Shown here one piece after another: positions 22,791 through 32,200 of a stretch of 64,000 bases of DNA; the first letter of the stretch is position 1, and the number at the start of each line of letters is the position of its first letter. The notes under the pieces were generated by a model. It did no database searches. It was not told where the DNA came from and was given only the letters and a program-made list of their open reading frames with translations. The stretch spans positions 194,520 through 258,519 of the forward strand of contig JBMNEM010000008.1 in assembly GCA_050948785.1 (NCBI GenBank). Direction: 5' to 3'. The DNA comes from JAAZMI01 sp050948785 (lineage in GTDB: Bacteria; Bacillota; Dethiobacteria; DTU022; UBA8154). Made by a program: the position numbers and the translations under genes.

Positions 22791-25625
22791 ATGAAGCAAA
22801 AAAACGGAAAAAAATTCCTCATCCTGGATGGCCACAGCCTTGCCTTTCGGGCTTTTTTTGCCCTGCCGCTGGAGCTGAAAACTAAAAAAGGCCTGCATAC
22901 CAACGCGATTCTCGGCTTTACCAATATGTTGCTACGTTTATTAAAGGATGAGTCCCCGGATTATATTTTAACCACGTTTGATTATCCGGCGCCGACTTTC
23001 CGCCACCAGGCCTACAGCGCTTATAAGGCAACCAGAGAGAAAACACCGGCGGAAATGCATGAGCAGCTGCCGCTGATTAAAGAGATCCTCCAGGCTTTGA
23101 ACATTGCCATTTGTGAAATGGAGGGTTATGAGGCGGATGATCTTTTGGGCACGTTTGCCCGGCAGGGAGAAGAAGCCGGCCTGACTACCTATATCGTTAC
23201 GGCGGATGCTGATGCTTACCAGCTTCTTTCTCCGCAGGTGAAGATTTTAATCACCCGCCAGGGCATCACCCGGATAGAAGAGCTGACTGTGGAAAAGTTC
23301 CAGGAAAGCTACGGCCTTGCTCCTCACCAGTGGGTGGATTATAAAGCTCTCAAAGGTGACAGCTCGGATAATATTCCAGGTGTACCCGGTATTGGCGAAA
23401 AAAGAGCCTTAAAGCTTTTAAAAGAGTATGGCTCCCTGGAGCAGGTGCTGGCGCATTCCCGAAACATCCCGGGAAAAATGGGGGAAAACCTCTCTGCCCA
23501 CGCCGAACAGGCGATCATGAGCAAGGAGCTGGCCACGATTTGTATAAACATCCCCTTAAGCTTATCTTTAAAGGAATGCCGCTCTGCAGAGCCTGATTGG
23601 GACAGCTTGCTGCAAATTTTTAGGCGGTTGGAATTTAGAAACCTGGCAAAGAAAGTATCCGAACTGGCCCGCCGCTATAAAAAAACAGTAAGCACCCAAA
23701 CACCGGGGTCCGGTTTTGCCGGTAAGATGGTCCAATTTACACTTGGGGATGAAAATGAGGAGGAGACTTTGGGGAACGAGCCACACGGGGAAGATGGGAG
23801 CAAGGATATAGTTGTCTTGAATACCATCGGGGATCTGCAGCAAATTGTAGATCAATACCGGAAGTTAGGTTCTTCCCAACTATTTTCTTTGCTGTTGGAT
23901 ACCGGTTCGGCCCGCGAAGATTTTGCCTTAAAAGGACTGGCCTGTGCCCTGGCAGAAGAAAACGTTTTTTATATTCCTCTGAGCAGTCATCAAGGGGAAA
24001 AGGAGGAAAAGAGGGAGAAAGGGGAAAATGAAGAAATTACTCTCTCTGCGGTTCTAAAAGCACTGCAACCTGTCTTTGAAAATCCGGCCGGAATGTTGAT
24101 CACCCATGATCTGAAGCCCCTCCTTAAACACCTGGCCGAAAACGAGATCAACCTGGCCGGCCAAGCCTTTGATACTTTACTGGCGGCCTATTTACTCCAC
24201 CCGGAGCGCCCGGCCTACCATCTTGCTGTTCTTTGTGAGGAATACTTGGGTTTATCTCTTCCTATAGTAGATAAAGGTTTGCTGGAAGAGGAAATGATCC
24301 GGCAGAAAATCCGTCTCCTCACGCTTTGTGCCCGCCACCTTTTTGCTTTAAAGGAAATCCTTCTCCACAACCTGGAGACGCGGCAATTGAAGGATCTTTT
24401 TTCCCGGCTGGAGATGCCCCTGGTTCATGTTCTGGCCAAAATGGAGTTAAGAGGCATAAAGGTAAGGGAAGATGTCTGGGAGAAGCTTACTGCGGAAATG
24501 GATGAAAGTATGGCCTTGCTGGAAAAGGAAATTATGGGGCTGGCCGGAGAAGAATTTAACCTTAATTCCCCTCAACAGCTCAGTTATATTCTTTTTGAAA
24601 AATTAGGCCTGCCCGTCATCCGCCGTACCAAAACGGGGTATTCCACTGATGCCCGGGTGTTACAGGAGCTCTCTGTCATACATCCCCTTGCAGCTAAAAT
24701 TATCGATTATCGGTCTATGGCCAAATTAAACAACACTTATCTGCAAGGGCTGCGCCCGCTAATCGATCCCCGGACGGGAAAAATTCATACTACCTTTAAC
24801 CAGGCAGTGACAGCAACCGGCAGGTTGAGCAGCAAGGACCCCAATTTGCAAAATATACCGATTAGATTGGCCGAAGGCAGGCGTTTGCGGCAGGCTTTCA
24901 CTCCTTCACATCCGGACTATTTGCTGCTGGCCGCGGATTACTCCCAGATAGAGCTGCGGATTATGGCCCATCTTTCCCGGGATCCCGGCCTGGTTGATGC
25001 TTTTCAAAAAGATGAGGATATTCATACGCGCACGGCAGCCGAGGTTTTCAATATTTCCCCTGCAGAGGTCACACCCCTGATGCGTGATCGGGCCAAGGCA
25101 GTGAATTTTGGCATAATCTACGGGATCAGTGACTACGGGCTTTCCCAGGATCTGCAGATCTCCCGTGCCGAGGCCCGCCAATATATACAAAGCTATTTTG
25201 CCCGTTACCCGGGGGTAAAAAAATATGCGGATGAATGTATTCACCTGGCCCGGGAAAGAGGATATGTAACAACATTGATGAACAGGCGGCGTTACCTGCC
25301 GGAAATTAATCATACCAATTTTTCCCGCCGCAGTGTGGCGGAACGCGCCGCCCGCAATACCCCCATCCAGGGTTCTGCGGCCGATATAATTAAAGCAGCG
25401 ATGCTCTCCATAGATCAGGAGTTGGAGAAAAGAGGGTCGGCCGCCGCCATGCTCTTGCAGGTCCATGACGAACTGATCTTTGAAGTTCCCCCGGAAGAGC
25501 TGTCTGTGGTTGCCGACAGTGTAAAAAGGTTAATGGAGGGAATCTTCCCTCTGCTTGTGCGCCTGAAAGTGGATCTCAAAGTCGGCCGGGACTGGTACCA
25601 TCTTGAGCCTCTTGTTAAGAATTAG
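22791..25625 (+). CDS. polA: DNA polymerase I
   Basis: A 944-aa enzyme for gap filling and RNA primer removal. Residues 1-290 are the 5'-3' exonuclease (LDGHSLAFRAFFAL, EGYEADDLLG, GDSSDNIPGVPGIGEK). A 3'-5' exonuclease-like domain follows at about 340-550 without clear DEDD residues, as in other Firmicutes, and contains a charged low-complexity insert (EKEEKREKGENEE). The polymerase domain follows: TATGRLSSKDPNLQNIP, AADYSQIELRIMAHLS, RAKAVNFGIIYG, LQVHDELIFE. ATG 22791 with GGAGGGG is preferred over an earlier TTG inside the terminator. Confidence 0.97.
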   Translation: MKQKNGKKFLILDGHSLAFRAFFALPLELKTKKGLHTNAILGFTNMLLRLLKDESPDYILTTFDYPAPTFRHQAYSAYKATREKTPAEMHEQLPLIKEILQALNIAICEMEGYEADDLLGTFARQGEEAGLTTYIVTADADAYQLLSPQVKILITRQGITRIEELTVEKFQESYGLAPHQWVDYKALKGDSSDNIPGVPGIGEKRALKLLKEYGSLEQVLAHSRNIPGKMGENLSAHAEQAIMSKELATICINIPLSLSLKECRSAEPDWDSLLQIFRRLEFRNLAKKVSELARRYKKTVSTQTPGSGFAGKMVQFTLGDENEEETLGNEPHGEDGSKDIVVLNTIGDLQQIVDQYRKLGSSQLFSLLLDTGSAREDFALKGLACALAEENVFYIPLSSHQGEKEEKREKGENEEITLSAVLKALQPVFENPAGMLITHDLKPLLKHLAENEINLAGQAFDTLLAAYLLHPERPAYHLAVLCEEYLGLSLPIVDKGLLEEEMIRQKIRLLTLCARHLFALKEILLHNLETRQLKDLFSRLEMPLVHVLAKMELRGIKVREDVWEKLTAEMDESMALLEKEIMGLAGEEFNLNSPQQLSYILFEKLGLPVIRRTKTGYSTDARVLQELSVIHPLAAKIIDYRSMAKLNNTYLQGLRPLIDPRTGKIHTTFNQAVTATGRLSSKDPNLQNIPIRLAEGRRLRQAFTPSHPDYLLLAADYSQIELRIMAHLSRDPGLVDAFQKDEDIHTRTAAEVFNISPAEVTPLMRDRAKAVNFGIIYGISDYGLSQDLQISRAEARQYIQSYFARYPGVKKYADECIHLARERGYVTTLMNRRRYLPEINHTNFSRRSVAERAARNTPIQGSAADIIKAAMLSIDQELEKRGSAAAMLLQVHDELIFEVPPEELSVVADSVKRLMEGIFPLLVRLKVDLKVGRDWYHLEPLVKN

Positions 25626-25791
25626 ACCTTTTAGAGCACGTACGAGCATGTGAGTGAAACCCTGTTTATAGAATTTATCTGTAGTGAACTGTCAGATATT
25701 CTCTACCTGCTCTGCCTGCTATTTGAACGCCTGAAAGGATTGTTGTTCATTTCAGCTACCCTACCATGACTTAGAAAAGAGGTAACAATCA

Positions 25792-26619
25792 ATGCCGGAA
25801 CTGCCGGAAGTGGAATGCCTGGTCAACGATCTCCAAAATTGTCTGGCAGGCAAGAAGATCCTCAATATGAAATTTTTCTGGGAAAAGATGCTCCCCGGCA
25901 TTTCGTCCCGTGAATTTTGCACACAAATCTGCGGCCGGACCGTAAAAAAAATTCAAAGAAAGGGCAAGTATATCCTCTTTTTCTTAAGCGGAAAAAAAGT
26001 TTTGGAGATACACTTGCGTATGACAGGTGCCCTTTTATTTTATGCGGCAGCTGTTCAACCCGCCAAACATACGGGAGCCATTTTTTATTTGAGCGGCAAT
26101 GCCGAACTTCATTTTCAGGATATACGCAAGTTTGGAACCTTCAGGCTCTGGGAAGAAAAGGAGCTGCACCGGACAAAACCTTTTCTTTTAGGCCCCGATC
26201 CCCTGGAGGAGGGGTTTGATTTTGAACAGTTTTGTGCTCTTTTGGCCAGGAAGCCCGGGGGAATGATAAAAACTTTTCTTCTTAATCAAAAAAATATTGC
26301 CGGGATGGGCAATATTTATACTGATGAAGCTCTTTTCCGGGCGGGGATCCACCCGGCCCGGAAAGTGGGCACCCTGAGCCGGCAGGAAAAAAAGTCTCTC
26401 TGGAAGGCCATGCGCAGTGTTTTGCAGGAAGGAATTGCCTTTAGAGGTACCAGCGTTTCTGATTACAAGGATATCCGGGGTTTACCGGGAGAATTTCAAA
26501 AAAGGCTCCGGGTTTATCGGCGGGAAGGTGAAACCTGCCCGCGCTGCAGCAGTAAGATAGCACGCTGTGTGATCGCCGGCCGTGGCACATATTTTTGCTC
26601 TCACTGCCAACCCCTTTGA
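25792..26619 (+). CDS. mutM: Formamidopyrimidine-DNA glycosylase
   Basis: A 275-aa base-excision repair glycosylase/AP lyase that removes 8-oxoguanine. The N-terminal PELPEVE follows the initiator Met, with catalytic Pro2 and Glu3. RKGKYILFFL, HLRMTGALL and DIRKFGTFRLW follow, then the helix-two-turn-helix NIAGMGNIYTDEALF, and a C-terminal zinc finger with CPRCSS and CSHCQ. It follows polA by 166 bp and may share its role in repair. Confidence 0.96.
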   Translation: MPELPEVECLVNDLQNCLAGKKILNMKFFWEKMLPGISSREFCTQICGRTVKKIQRKGKYILFFLSGKKVLEIHLRMTGALLFYAAAVQPAKHTGAIFYLSGNAELHFQDIRKFGTFRLWEEKELHRTKPFLLGPDPLEEGFDFEQFCALLARKPGGMIKTFLLNQKNIAGMGNIYTDEALFRAGIHPARKVGTLSRQEKKSLWKAMRSVLQEGIAFRGTSVSDYKDIRGLPGEFQKRLRVYRREGETCPRCSSKIARCVIAGRGTYFCSHCQPL

Positions 26620-26763
26620 GTGTAGAAGTTAAGGCCAACAGCCGGCACATGTGGCTGTCGTTAGGGATTAATTGTTGAAATTTGACCATTCTTCAGATTG
26701 GTACAGGCACCAAAAACACCGGCACTCCCATAGAATATTGTAACTTTTACTGGGGGTGCGGCG

Positions 26764-27462
26764 TTGTTTGTCCAGTTACTCTTACTCTGTATTGCTGTAA
26801 GTTTTGATGGTTGGGGAGCCGGATTTTCTTATGGGGCCCGCAATCTACGAATCCCATTTTTATCTTTAATTGTTATTTCCCTTTCTTCGGCACTGACCAT
26901 GGGGTTGGCCATGTTTCTAGGCTGGACCTTTACCCAATATTTTTCTTTGGATATTGCCCGCTTATTGGGCGGGGGGGTCTTAATTTCACTGGGTTGCTGG
27001 GTGGCATGGCAGGGGTTAGGCCAAGATCAGAAAACCTTCTTAAACCGGGGCAGGTGTAATATAAATAAAGAAGCAGATAGTGCTCCAGCCGGCCCGGTTC
27101 AGCAGACAACAGGCCAAACTGCTACATACGGAGCTTTCCGGAGCAACTTTTTTAAATTTTTAAAAGGGATTATTCTTGAACCACAAAGAGCCGATCTTGA
27201 TGATTCGGGAAGTATAAATCTTGGGGAAGCTTTTCTATTGGGTCTGGCTCTGGCCTGTGACGCTTTTGGAGCAGGGTTTGGTGTGGCCCTGACGGGCTTC
27301 AACCCTTGGCTGACTTCTTTGATGATCGGCATCAGCAAGTTTTTTTTAATCAGCCTGGGACTTTTTTGCGGACATCTTTCCAGGGAGAAAATGAGCATCT
27401 TTCCCGCTCACTTTTTATCCGGGGGCTTGTTGATTTTATTAGGTATATTTAATATACTTTGA
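26764..27462 (+). CDS. ytaF: Sporulation membrane protein YtaF / MntP-like
   Basis: A 232-aa protein with two blocks of three hydrophobic helices around a cytoplasmic loop (about residues 95-155). Repeated signatures AVSFDGWGAGFSYG and ALACDAFGAGFGVA, with membrane Asp residues, place it in the MntP/YtaF family; the spacing and the neighbours mutM and coaE match YtaF in sporulating Firmicutes (polA-mutM-ytaF-coaE). TTG start at 26764 after GGGGGTG. The exact role in sporulation is not known. Confidence 0.88.
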   Translation: MFVQLLLLCIAVSFDGWGAGFSYGARNLRIPFLSLIVISLSSALTMGLAMFLGWTFTQYFSLDIARLLGGGVLISLGCWVAWQGLGQDQKTFLNRGRCNINKEADSAPAGPVQQTTGQTATYGAFRSNFFKFLKGIILEPQRADLDDSGSINLGEAFLLGLALACDAFGAGFGVALTGFNPWLTSLMIGISKFFLISLGLFCGHLSREKMSIFPAHFLSGGLLILLGIFNIL

Positions 27463-27490
27463 GGTGGATTTTTAAAAAAGGGGAAGAAAA

Positions 27491-28105
27491 TTGTTTAAGC
27501 TGGGATTAACAGGAAACATAGCCTGTGGGAAATCAACAGTGGCGCAAATGCTGGCCGAAAAAGGAGCCCTGGTCATTGATGCTGATCAACTGGCCAGGGA
27601 AGTGGTCCGGCCGGGGAGGCCGGCTTGGGCCGATATTGTAAAATGGCTCGGGGAGGAAGTTTTACGGGGAGATGGCAGCTTGGATCGCCAAAAAGTTGCA
27701 TCCCATGTTTTTAATGACAAACGTGCCCTACAGCAACTAAATGCGCTTACCCACCCTCGTGTCATTGAGCTTTTTCATGCCCAAAGCAGGGAATTTGCAC
27801 ATAGTTATCCACAAAAAATTCAAGTTTGGGATGTACCCCTTCTTTTTGAAGCCGGAATGGAAAATATGGTTGACTATATTGTTGTTGTTGCTTCCCGGGA
27901 AGAAAATCAAATCAGCAGGTTGCGGGAAAGGAACGGGCTCTCCAGAGAGGAAGCTCTGCAGCGTATTAAGTCCCAGCTTGACCTGCAAAAAAAGATTCAG
28001 GCAGCCGATTTTGTGCTTGATAATGACAACACCAGGGAATTTCTCCGGAAGCAGGTGGATTTGCTCTGGGAAAAGCTGCAAAAAGCCGGAGGAAGCAGAG
28101 AGTAA
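27491..28105 (+). CDS. coaE: Dephospho-CoA kinase
   Basis: Last step of coenzyme A synthesis. A 204-aa P-loop kinase: LTGNIACGKSTVAQML (Walker A), VIDADQLARE, VWDVPLLFEAGM and the LID-region RLRERNGLSREEALQRI. TTG start at 27491 after GGGGAAG. In the polA-mutM-ytaF-coaE cluster. Confidence 0.96.
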   Translation: MFKLGLTGNIACGKSTVAQMLAEKGALVIDADQLAREVVRPGRPAWADIVKWLGEEVLRGDGSLDRQKVASHVFNDKRALQQLNALTHPRVIELFHAQSREFAHSYPQKIQVWDVPLLFEAGMENMVDYIVVVASREENQISRLRERNGLSREEALQRIKSQLDLQKKIQAADFVLDNDNTREFLRKQVDLLWEKLQKAGGSRE

Positions 28106-28127
28106 CCCATAAGGGGTGCGTTTTTTA

Positions 28128-28706
28128 TTGATAAAATTCAATAGTGGTTCCAACCGGATTTTTTATCTGCTCCTCTTTTTAATCTGTTTATATCTTTTAA
28201 TTTCCCGCGCTGATTACATAGCACAACGGGCTTATCCTTTTGCTTATCGTGAAATTATTATCACTGAGGCCCACAAAAACCGGTTGGAACCACTATTGGT
28301 GGCGGCGGTAATCTTTGTGGAAAGCAGTTTCAATGAAAAAGCGCAATCCGCCAAAGGGGCCCGGGGGCTGATGCAAATAATGCCGGAAACAGGCATGTGG
28401 GTAGCGGGGCAGCTCGGCATGGATAATTTTACTGCCGAGCTGCTTTTTGAGCCCCAGACAAATATTGCTATCGGTACATGGTATATAAGAGATCTCCTGC
28501 AACAGTTCAACGGCAACATTTATCTCGCTCTGGCCGCTTACAACGGCGGCCGGAGCAATGTAAGCATGTGGCTGCAAAAAGGGATCTGGGATGGCCGGAG
28601 AGAAACACTAAAAAGTATTCCCTTCCCTGAAACCCGTTACTTTGTCCTCAAAGTTGAACGAACTTATCAGCGCTATAAGTGGATTTATAAAGAGATTGGT
28701 AACTAA
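28128..28706 (+). CDS. Lytic transglycosylase (SLT family)
   Basis: A membrane-anchored muramidase of about 192 aa. An N-terminal signal anchor (FYLLLFLICLYLLIS) is followed by the Slt70-type catalytic domain: AAVIFVESSFNEKAQSAKG (catalytic Glu in VES), GLMQIMPETG, NIAIGTWYI and ALAAYNGG. TTG 28128 nine bases after AAGGGG is the likely start; the GTG at 28116 overlaps that site. It lies directly after coaE, as in many Firmicutes. Confidence 0.92.
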   Translation: MIKFNSGSNRIFYLLLFLICLYLLISRADYIAQRAYPFAYREIIITEAHKNRLEPLLVAAVIFVESSFNEKAQSAKGARGLMQIMPETGMWVAGQLGMDNFTAELLFEPQTNIAIGTWYIRDLLQQFNGNIYLALAAYNGGRSNVSMWLQKGIWDGRRETLKSIPFPETRYFVLKVERTYQRYKWIYKEIGN

Positions 28707-28732
28707 TTGAGTACTCATAGGAGGTAAATTTA

Positions 28733-29731
28733 ATGCACAACATTACTTTAATCCCCGGCGATGGGACAGGCCCGGAGCTCACCTCTTCCGTCGTAAAAAT
28801 TTTCAAAGCGGCAGGGGCACCCATAAATTGGGAAATCAAGGAGGCCGGTTTAAAAACTTTTGAGCAGGGCGGCAATGTCCTGCCGGAAGAGGTCCTGGCA
28901 TCTATCAGGCGCAATAAAGTAGCCTTGAAAGGCCCGCTGACCACCCCAATCGGTGAAGGCTTCCGCAGCGTAAATGTTGCCCTGCGAAAAGAGCTCGATC
29001 TTTACGTCAACCTCCGCCCGGCCAAGTCGTTTAAGGGAATTCCTGGACGCTACGAAAATATCGATTTAGTAATAGTAAGGGAAAACACGGAGGACCTCTA
29101 TGCGGGGATAGAACATATGGTCGGAGAAGATGCTGCGGAGAGCATCAAGATTATTACCCGGAAAGGTTCGGACCGCATAGTTCGTTTTGCTTTTGAATAT
29201 GCCCGCAAACACAAACGCAAAAAAGTTACAGCTGTACATAAAGCAAACATTATGAAATGCACCGATGGCCTTTTCCTGTCCGTAGCCAGGGAAATTGCCC
29301 AGGAATATCCGGATATCGAATTTGAGGATCGTATTGTCGATAATATGTGTATGCAGCTGGTAAAGAAGCCGGAACTTTACGATGTTATGGTCATGCCCAA
29401 CCTCTACGGCGATATACTTTCCGATCTTTGTGCGGGCCTGGTTGGCGGGCTGGGAGTCACTCCCGGGGCCAACCTTGGGACAGAGATTGCTGTTTTTGAA
29501 CCTGTTCACGGCAGCGCTCCGAAATATGCCGGAAAAGACAAGGTCAACCCCACGGCGACAATCCTTTCCGCAGTGATGATGTTATCGCACCTGGGGGAAG
29601 AAGAAACAGCCCAAAAAATCCATACCGCCCTGGCTGCCGTGCTTGCCGAGGGCAAAAATGTGACCTATGATTTAGGCGGTACAGCGAAGACATCAGAGAT
29701 GACCGCGGCCATTATCGAAAAAATGGGTTAA
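28733..29731 (+). CDS. Isocitrate/isopropylmalate dehydrogenase family, probably NAD-dependent IDH
   Basis: A 332-aa oxidative decarboxylase. Family motifs: IPGDGTGPELT, KGPLTTPIGEGFRSVNVALR, NLRPAKS, VIVRENTEDLYAGIEH, HKANIMKCTDGLF, MPNLYGDILSDLCAGLVGG and PVHGSAPKYAGKDKVNPTA. Ser and Asn in GFRSVNVALR and the overall spacing fit NAD-type isocitrate dehydrogenase better than isopropylmalate dehydrogenase. No leu genes are nearby. It should make 2-oxoglutarate. AGGAGG precedes the ATG. A UUCG-loop terminator follows. Confidence 0.9.
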   Translation: MHNITLIPGDGTGPELTSSVVKIFKAAGAPINWEIKEAGLKTFEQGGNVLPEEVLASIRRNKVALKGPLTTPIGEGFRSVNVALRKELDLYVNLRPAKSFKGIPGRYENIDLVIVRENTEDLYAGIEHMVGEDAAESIKIITRKGSDRIVRFAFEYARKHKRKKVTAVHKANIMKCTDGLFLSVAREIAQEYPDIEFEDRIVDNMCMQLVKKPELYDVMVMPNLYGDILSDLCAGLVGGLGVTPGANLGTEIAVFEPVHGSAPKYAGKDKVNPTATILSAVMMLSHLGEEETAQKIHTALAAVLAEGKNVTYDLGGTAKTSEMTAAIIEKMG

Positions 29732-29841
29732 AAGCAGAAGCTTCTGGAATAAACTTCCTGCCCGGCAGGGAAAAGGCACCCCTCATGCGAAAATTGTAAA
29801 ATCAGATCGTCAAAGAACGATTTCTTGGGAAGATGAAGGTC

Positions 29842-29859
29842 GCCGCTTCGGCGGCTTTT
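29842..29859 (+). terminator. Intrinsic terminator after the dehydrogenase
   Basis: GCCGC-TTCG-GCGGC followed by TTTT (and TTTT again after GTCG). A short but very stable UUCG tetraloop hairpin. Confidence 0.6.
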
Positions 29860-29875
29860 GTCGTTTTGGCTGCAC

Positions 29876-29965
29876 CCCGGTGGCCTTGGAAGCAATCCTA
29901 AAAACCCTATGGAAGGAATCGGGGCTTGATTATGGAAAGTAATTATGAGATGCAGGAATAATCCC
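29876..29965. repeat. Imperfect repeat, copy A
   Basis: Segments such as TTGGAAGCAATCCTAA and GGAATCGGGGCTTGATTATG recur with a few changes and one insertion of about 35 bp at 33850-33968. The two copies bracket the eamA-flavoprotein block. The nature of the repeat is unknown. Confidence 0.5.
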
Positions 29966-29992
29966 CCGAATAGAAAAATTTGGAGTGTAAAA

Positions 29993-30901
29993 ATGCACGC
30001 AAAAATTAAAATCATAGTAGTGATGCTGATCTTTGGCAGCATCGGGGCTTTTATTAGGAATATCAATCTGTCTTCCAGTGAAATTGCCTTTCTAAGGGCA
30101 GTAATCGGCAGCATATTTTTAATAAGTGCCAGTTTTTTTCTTAGGCAAAAGCCGGCATATAAATCAATAAAAAGAAATATCCTGCTTTTAAGTTTATCCG
30201 GTGCAGCTATCGGCATTAATTGGATCTTTTTATTCCGGGCTTATGAATGCACGAGCATCGCCAATGCCACCTTAAGCTATTACTTTGCACCTATTTTTGT
30301 CATTATTTTAGCACCCCTGATATTAAAAGAAAAACTAACACCTGTAAGGGTGGTATGTGTGTTTACAGCTATGTTGGGGTTATTTCTAATCGTTAAAGTC
30401 GGCAATGGTAATCTTGATTACTCCTATAATCATATTCTTGGTATTATCTATGGTCTTTTAGCCGCGGCCTTCTACGCCAGCGTAATCTTGATGAATAAAT
30501 TTATCAAAAATCTCTCAGGTTTTGAAACTACATTGGTTCAATTAATGAGCGCAGTTTTGGTGCTTTTACCTTATGTAGTGCTCAAAGATGGATTAAGCTT
30601 TTCAGGTGTTAATTCCAACACGATTATTTTGATTTTAATCGTCGGTATTATCCATACCGGAGTTGCCTATTTTTTATACTTTACAGCAATTAAGGAATTA
30701 AAAGGGCAAACAATAGCAGTATTGAGCTACATAGACCCTATTTCAGCAGTGATCATCGCCGCGATCTTCCTGGGGGAAGCCATGAATTTTACCCAAGCAA
30801 TTGGAGGCATGCTTATACTTGGTTCCACATTTTTAAGTGAGAAATTGGAGACAGAGACGTATAATAGGAATGGAAAAGGCAATTGTAGAGAAAGGAATTG
30901 A
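29993..30901 (+). CDS. EamA/DMT-family membrane transporter
   Basis: A 302-aa protein with about ten hydrophobic helices in two EamA repeats, the usual drug/metabolite exporter layout. ISASFFLRQKP, LFRAYECTSIANATLSYY and the second repeat's LIVGIIHTGVAYFLYFTAI fit the family. ATG 29993 with TGGAG is a better start than the upstream in-frame ATG at 29945, which lies in repeat A. The substrate is unknown. It is more AT-rich than the backbone genes. Confidence 0.88.
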   Translation: MHAKIKIIVVMLIFGSIGAFIRNINLSSSEIAFLRAVIGSIFLISASFFLRQKPAYKSIKRNILLLSLSGAAIGINWIFLFRAYECTSIANATLSYYFAPIFVIILAPLILKEKLTPVRVVCVFTAMLGLFLIVKVGNGNLDYSYNHILGIIYGLLAAAFYASVILMNKFIKNLSGFETTLVQLMSAVLVLLPYVVLKDGLSFSGVNSNTIILILIVGIIHTGVAYFLYFTAIKELKGQTIAVLSYIDPISAVIIAAIFLGEAMNFTQAIGGMLILGSTFLSEKLETETYNRNGKGNCRERN

Positions 30902-30940
30902 ATAAGAAGACGGAAACGTCCCTTGTCTGGAGGGATACAT

Positions 30941-32176
30941 ATGAAAATAAAGAAGCATGTTATTGTGGTGGGGGGAGGGGCAGCCGGGATGATGGCTGCT
31001 ATTGCCGCGCGAAGACTGGGTGCTGATGTCACGATACTGGAGAGAAACCCGCGGGTGGGCAAGAAAATACTGGCTACGGGAAATGGGCGCTGTAACTTCA
31101 CCAATATCAATGCCGATATTACCTGTTACCACGGCACCAATCCCAAATTTGCTTATAGCGCCTTAGCAAATTTCACAGTAGATAATACTATCAGGTTTTT
31201 TAAGAAGTTAGGAATTGAGTATAAAGTGGAGGATTTGGGCAAGGTCTTTCCAATGTCTGATCAGGCTTCCAGTATTCTGGATGTTTTTTTGTATGAATTA
31301 AATGAACTGGGAGTTAATATTGTCTGTGATGCCTTGGTAAAAGATATCTCTAAGAAAAAGGATAAATTTATAATCAAGTTGGAAAATGGGAAGGCATATC
31401 GGGGGGACAGGGTCATCCTTGCTACTGGTGGCAAAGCTATGCCGGCCAGCGGTTCTGATGGCAAGGGCTATGATTTAGCATCAAAGCTGGGGCATAATCT
31501 TACAGGTATTTTTCCGGCTCTGGTTCAATTGATGCTGGAAGGATCTTTTTTCAAACGCATTGAGGGGGTTAAATTTGTCGGGACTGCTGAAATTATACAC
31601 AATAATAAATCCATTGCTAAAGACAAAGGCGATATTCTCTTTGCTAATTATGGAGTATCAGGTCCACCCATTTTACAGATAAGCAGAAAAGCCGGAGAAC
31701 TATTATACGAAGGTAAAGAAGCGCATTTAAAACTAACGATTATGGATATGATGTCAAAAGAAGAGTTGAGAAAGCTTATTCACAAACGCTTGCAAACAGC
31801 TGCCAGGAAACCTGTTGATTTTAGCTTGGTTGGTTTAATAAATAAAAGGTTAATACCTGTATTGCTGACAGAAACAGGTATTCAAGAGATTAAGCGTCCT
31901 GCTGCAGATTTATCCGCTAAAGAGCAGGAAAAGATTGTAGATATTTTGACTGATTGGAAATTTAAGATTAGAAGGACCAGGAGTTGGCCCAGTGCTCAAG
32001 TAACGGCAGGCGGTGTCGATACCAAAGGCATAGATCCAAAGACCATGGAATCCAGCTTGGTTAAAGGCTTATTTTTCGCCGGTGAGATCATAGATATAGA
32101 TGGGCAGTGTGGTGGTTTTAATTTACAATGGGCCTGGTCATCGGGATTTATAGCAGGACAGAGCGCGTCTTTATAG
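30941..32176 (+). CDS. HI0933/YhiN-like NAD(P)/FAD-dependent flavoprotein
   Basis: A 411-aa two-domain flavoprotein. The N-terminal FAD Rossmann motif VVGGGAAGMMAAIAARRLGA is followed by VGKKILATGNGRCNFTN, a strong signature of the HI0933 family. The C-terminal AQVTAGGVDTKGID and CGGFNLQWAWSSGFIAG contribute to FAD binding. ATG 30941 after GGAGGG is the start. Some relatives act on bile-acid-type ring substrates, but that cannot be inferred here. It is followed by a second flavoprotein gene. Confidence 0.9.
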   Translation: MKIKKHVIVVGGGAAGMMAAIAARRLGADVTILERNPRVGKKILATGNGRCNFTNINADITCYHGTNPKFAYSALANFTVDNTIRFFKKLGIEYKVEDLGKVFPMSDQASSILDVFLYELNELGVNIVCDALVKDISKKKDKFIIKLENGKAYRGDRVILATGGKAMPASGSDGKGYDLASKLGHNLTGIFPALVQLMLEGSFFKRIEGVKFVGTAEIIHNNKSIAKDKGDILFANYGVSGPPILQISRKAGELLYEGKEAHLKLTIMDMMSKEELRKLIHKRLQTAARKPVDFSLVGLINKRLIPVLLTETGIQEIKRPAADLSAKEQEKIVDILTDWKFKIRRTRSWPSAQVTAGGVDTKGIDPKTMESSLVKGLFFAGEIIDIDGQCGGFNLQWAWSSGFIAGQSASL

Positions 32177-32200
32177 TTGTTAAAAAAACAGGAGGATTTT